A stretch of 64,000 nucleotides of DNA from Aspidiotus rigidus. Its lineage: Eukaryota > Arthropoda > Insecta > Hemiptera > Diaspididae. How positions within the stretch are numbered: the stretch's first letter is position 1; the number at the start of each line of letters is the position of its first letter. The position numbers were made by a program, and so were the translations under genes. The notes below the pieces were generated by a model that had not been told where the DNA came from, did no database searches, and was given only the letters and a program-made list of their open reading frames with translations. The DNA lies in contig JAVHKY010000054.1 of assembly GCA_035079385.1 (NCBI GenBank), positions 3,387,501 to 3,451,500 on the forward strand, in the 5' to 3' direction. Below, in pieces: positions 62,470 through 64,000 of the stretch.

Positions 62470-64000
62470 CTAATATTGAAAAAGGGTTTTTCAATTGTAC
62501 AAATCTACTTTATTAGTTGCTTGTACAAGAGTACTTTCGGGTGTTATCCCATCATCAGTTGTGTCGCAACTGAAGAACAAGGCCTTGACCATGAGTTTTT
62601 ATAGTATAACACTGTGATCTTATTGGCTATAACAATGCTGTGTTGTGATTGGTTCACTTCTTAGAAACTTATTCTTACAATAATATGACATTGTGTTCTT
62701 ATTGGCTAAAACATACTGCTTCATGATTGGTTCAATCTATTGTTCTAAATGCTGCGTTTCTATTGGCTACCTGGATTCCTACCGTCTCATTGGTTGGTTC
62801 CGTTCTTCTTCTCTCGTCCAATCACCAGGCCGAATAATTTTTCGCTGTCAAATGTGATTACATTGTTCAAGAGGCAGGCTTTCTTCCTCTTGGCTTTTGC
62901 AACCTCCACTTGTTCCCAGAGTTTTCTTCTCTTTGTGCGATTCTCTACGTGTATGACTTCAAATATTCCCTCTCCATCGTGGTTTTCCTCGTTACAGTGT
63001 TTCCCAAACAGTGACTTGCCATCTTCTTTCTCCCTCGACGTTTTGTGCTCCTTTCTCCTGATCTCAAACTTTCTCCCAGTCTCACCAATATAGATCCCCT
63101 CGCACTGCTCACAACTGAGCTTGTACACTCCACTCGAGATTTCCCTTGTCCTTTTCTTCCGTTTGGTCATTGCTGATTCTCTTCACCATGGGTTGGTTAT
63201 TCTGGATACCCACATTCACATCGTAGCCATTGAACGCCTTTATCACCTTGTTTGTGTACTTTCCTATATATGGTATCGATTCGGAGTACTTTCTCACTAT
63301 GCTATCATGGGTTCCTTTCTTTGTTTCCATTTTCCCAAAGACTCCCTCCACCACACATCTGCGGTAGCCATTGGCTTCTGCGATCTGCTTTACTATCTCG
63401 ATCTCTTTCCTCTTCTCTTCGTTGTTCTTGAGGATAGAAATTGCCCGATAGCAGTAGTTCTGGATTGCCGCTAACTTGTGCCTGGGGTGGTGGTAGGAGT
63501 CGTTTGGGATGATGGTGTCAGTATGCGTCGGCTTCCTGTAGATTTTGTATTCTATCCTATTGTTCTCCATTGTGAGTGTAAGGTCCAAATAGTTGATGGT
63601 CTCATTGCTTTTTTCTGCTGTGAATTTGATGCTCTCATTCATCGCGTTCATTTCTGAAAGGAATAGATCCACCTGTCTATCAGTGCCTGACCACACAATT
63701 AGGATATTATCTACATATCTGGCCCAGTGTATGATCGAGTTTCTGAACTTGCAGCCCTTCAATATCTTGTTTTCCATATCATTCATGAATATCTCCGCCA
63801 GTATTGGTGACAGCGGTGATCCCATTGCAAGTCCCCTTTCCTGACTGTAGAACCTGTTATTGAAGCGGCAGTAATTCTGGCTCAAGATCTCCTCCACTTA
63901 GTTGGCGTACTTCACCCCATCGCGGTTCCCATGGTATCTGTTGTTTTTGAGCAGAGTGAGAAGTTCCTCTTCGGTATGTTACCAAACATATTAGTCACAT
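62470..64000 (-). mobile_element. Penelope-like retroelement, reverse transcriptase plus GIY-YIG, degraded
   Basis: The minus strand carries a reverse transcriptase fragment (63897-63109) with QERGLAMGSPLSPILAEIFM and ARYVDNILIVW, then in another frame a GIY-YIG endonuclease (63150-62787) with GVYKLSCEQCEGIYIGETGR and KEHKTSREKE. Penelope-like elements join these two domains in one protein. Here they are broken: a stop at 63898-63900, a frame change near 63150-63175, and another frame change near 63965. The catalytic YVDD is YVDN (codon 63706-63708). The element continues beyond 64000. Its 3' UTR contains ATTGG boxes and a hammerhead-like motif. Confidence 0.85.
62515..62571 (-). ncRNA. Hammerhead-ribozyme-like motif of the Penelope-like element
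   Basis: On the minus strand AGTTGC, CTGATGA, a GGG/CCC stem with an ATAACA loop, GAAA, a GTAC/GTAC stem with a TCTT loop and GCAACT follow in hammerhead order. The base that should pair as U16.1 is A, so this copy may be inactive. Hammerheads are known in the repeats of Penelope-like elements. Confidence 0.5.

Overview
The window is AT-rich animal nuclear DNA with short introns, canonical GT-AG splice sites, microsatellites and many small transposable elements. The gene set (insect-type NADH glutamate synthase, MTF-1, LRRC58, a TTLL2-type enzyme, mitochondrial valyl-tRNA synthetase) points to an arthropod, most likely an insect. A hemipteran such as a scale insect or aphid relative would fit, but the species is not proven by anything seen here. 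All gene models were spliced by eye: every exon junction keeps frame and the products align with remembered family motifs. No database search was run.

Layout. 289-3491 (+): LRRC58-like leucine-rich repeat protein, 4 coding exons. 4784-9979 (-): mitochondrial valyl-tRNA synthetase (VARS2), 19 exons, tail to tail with LRRC58. 9980-10973: divergent promoter shared with the next gene, holding two metal-response-element cores. 10974-14149 (+): MTF-1, six C2H2 zinc fingers, 7 coding exons. 14411-24440 (-): TTLL2-type tubulin ligase, 7 coding exons, tail to tail with MTF-1; its 7.6-kb second intron is packed with nested MITEs and foldback elements. 24441-41879: gene-poor stretch with a few MITEs and a long (CT)n tract. 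41880-46766 (+): an unrecognised 1393-residue protein with a basic N-terminus, an acidic stretch, a Cys/His cluster and a proline-rich tail. 47.9-55.6 kb: repeats, a retroposon tail, a 44-bp minisatellite family, a large inverted repeat, and a LINE reverse-transcriptase fragment split by a MITE. 57191-57307 (+): first coding exon of glutamate synthase; the rest lies beyond the window. Its first intron holds two Penelope-like elements, both decayed, and a repeat-rich stretch.

The genes do not form a pathway; they are ordinary eukaryotic neighbours. The most coherent regulatory story is MTF-1: metal-response cores sit in its own promoter, a strong hairpin sits in its 3' UTR, and its C-terminus carries an unusual duplicated cysteine motif. 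The most notable repeat biology is a perfectly dated nesting of two elements that each keep exact 8-bp target duplications, and hammerhead-ribozyme-like sequence at the 3' end of a Penelope-like element.
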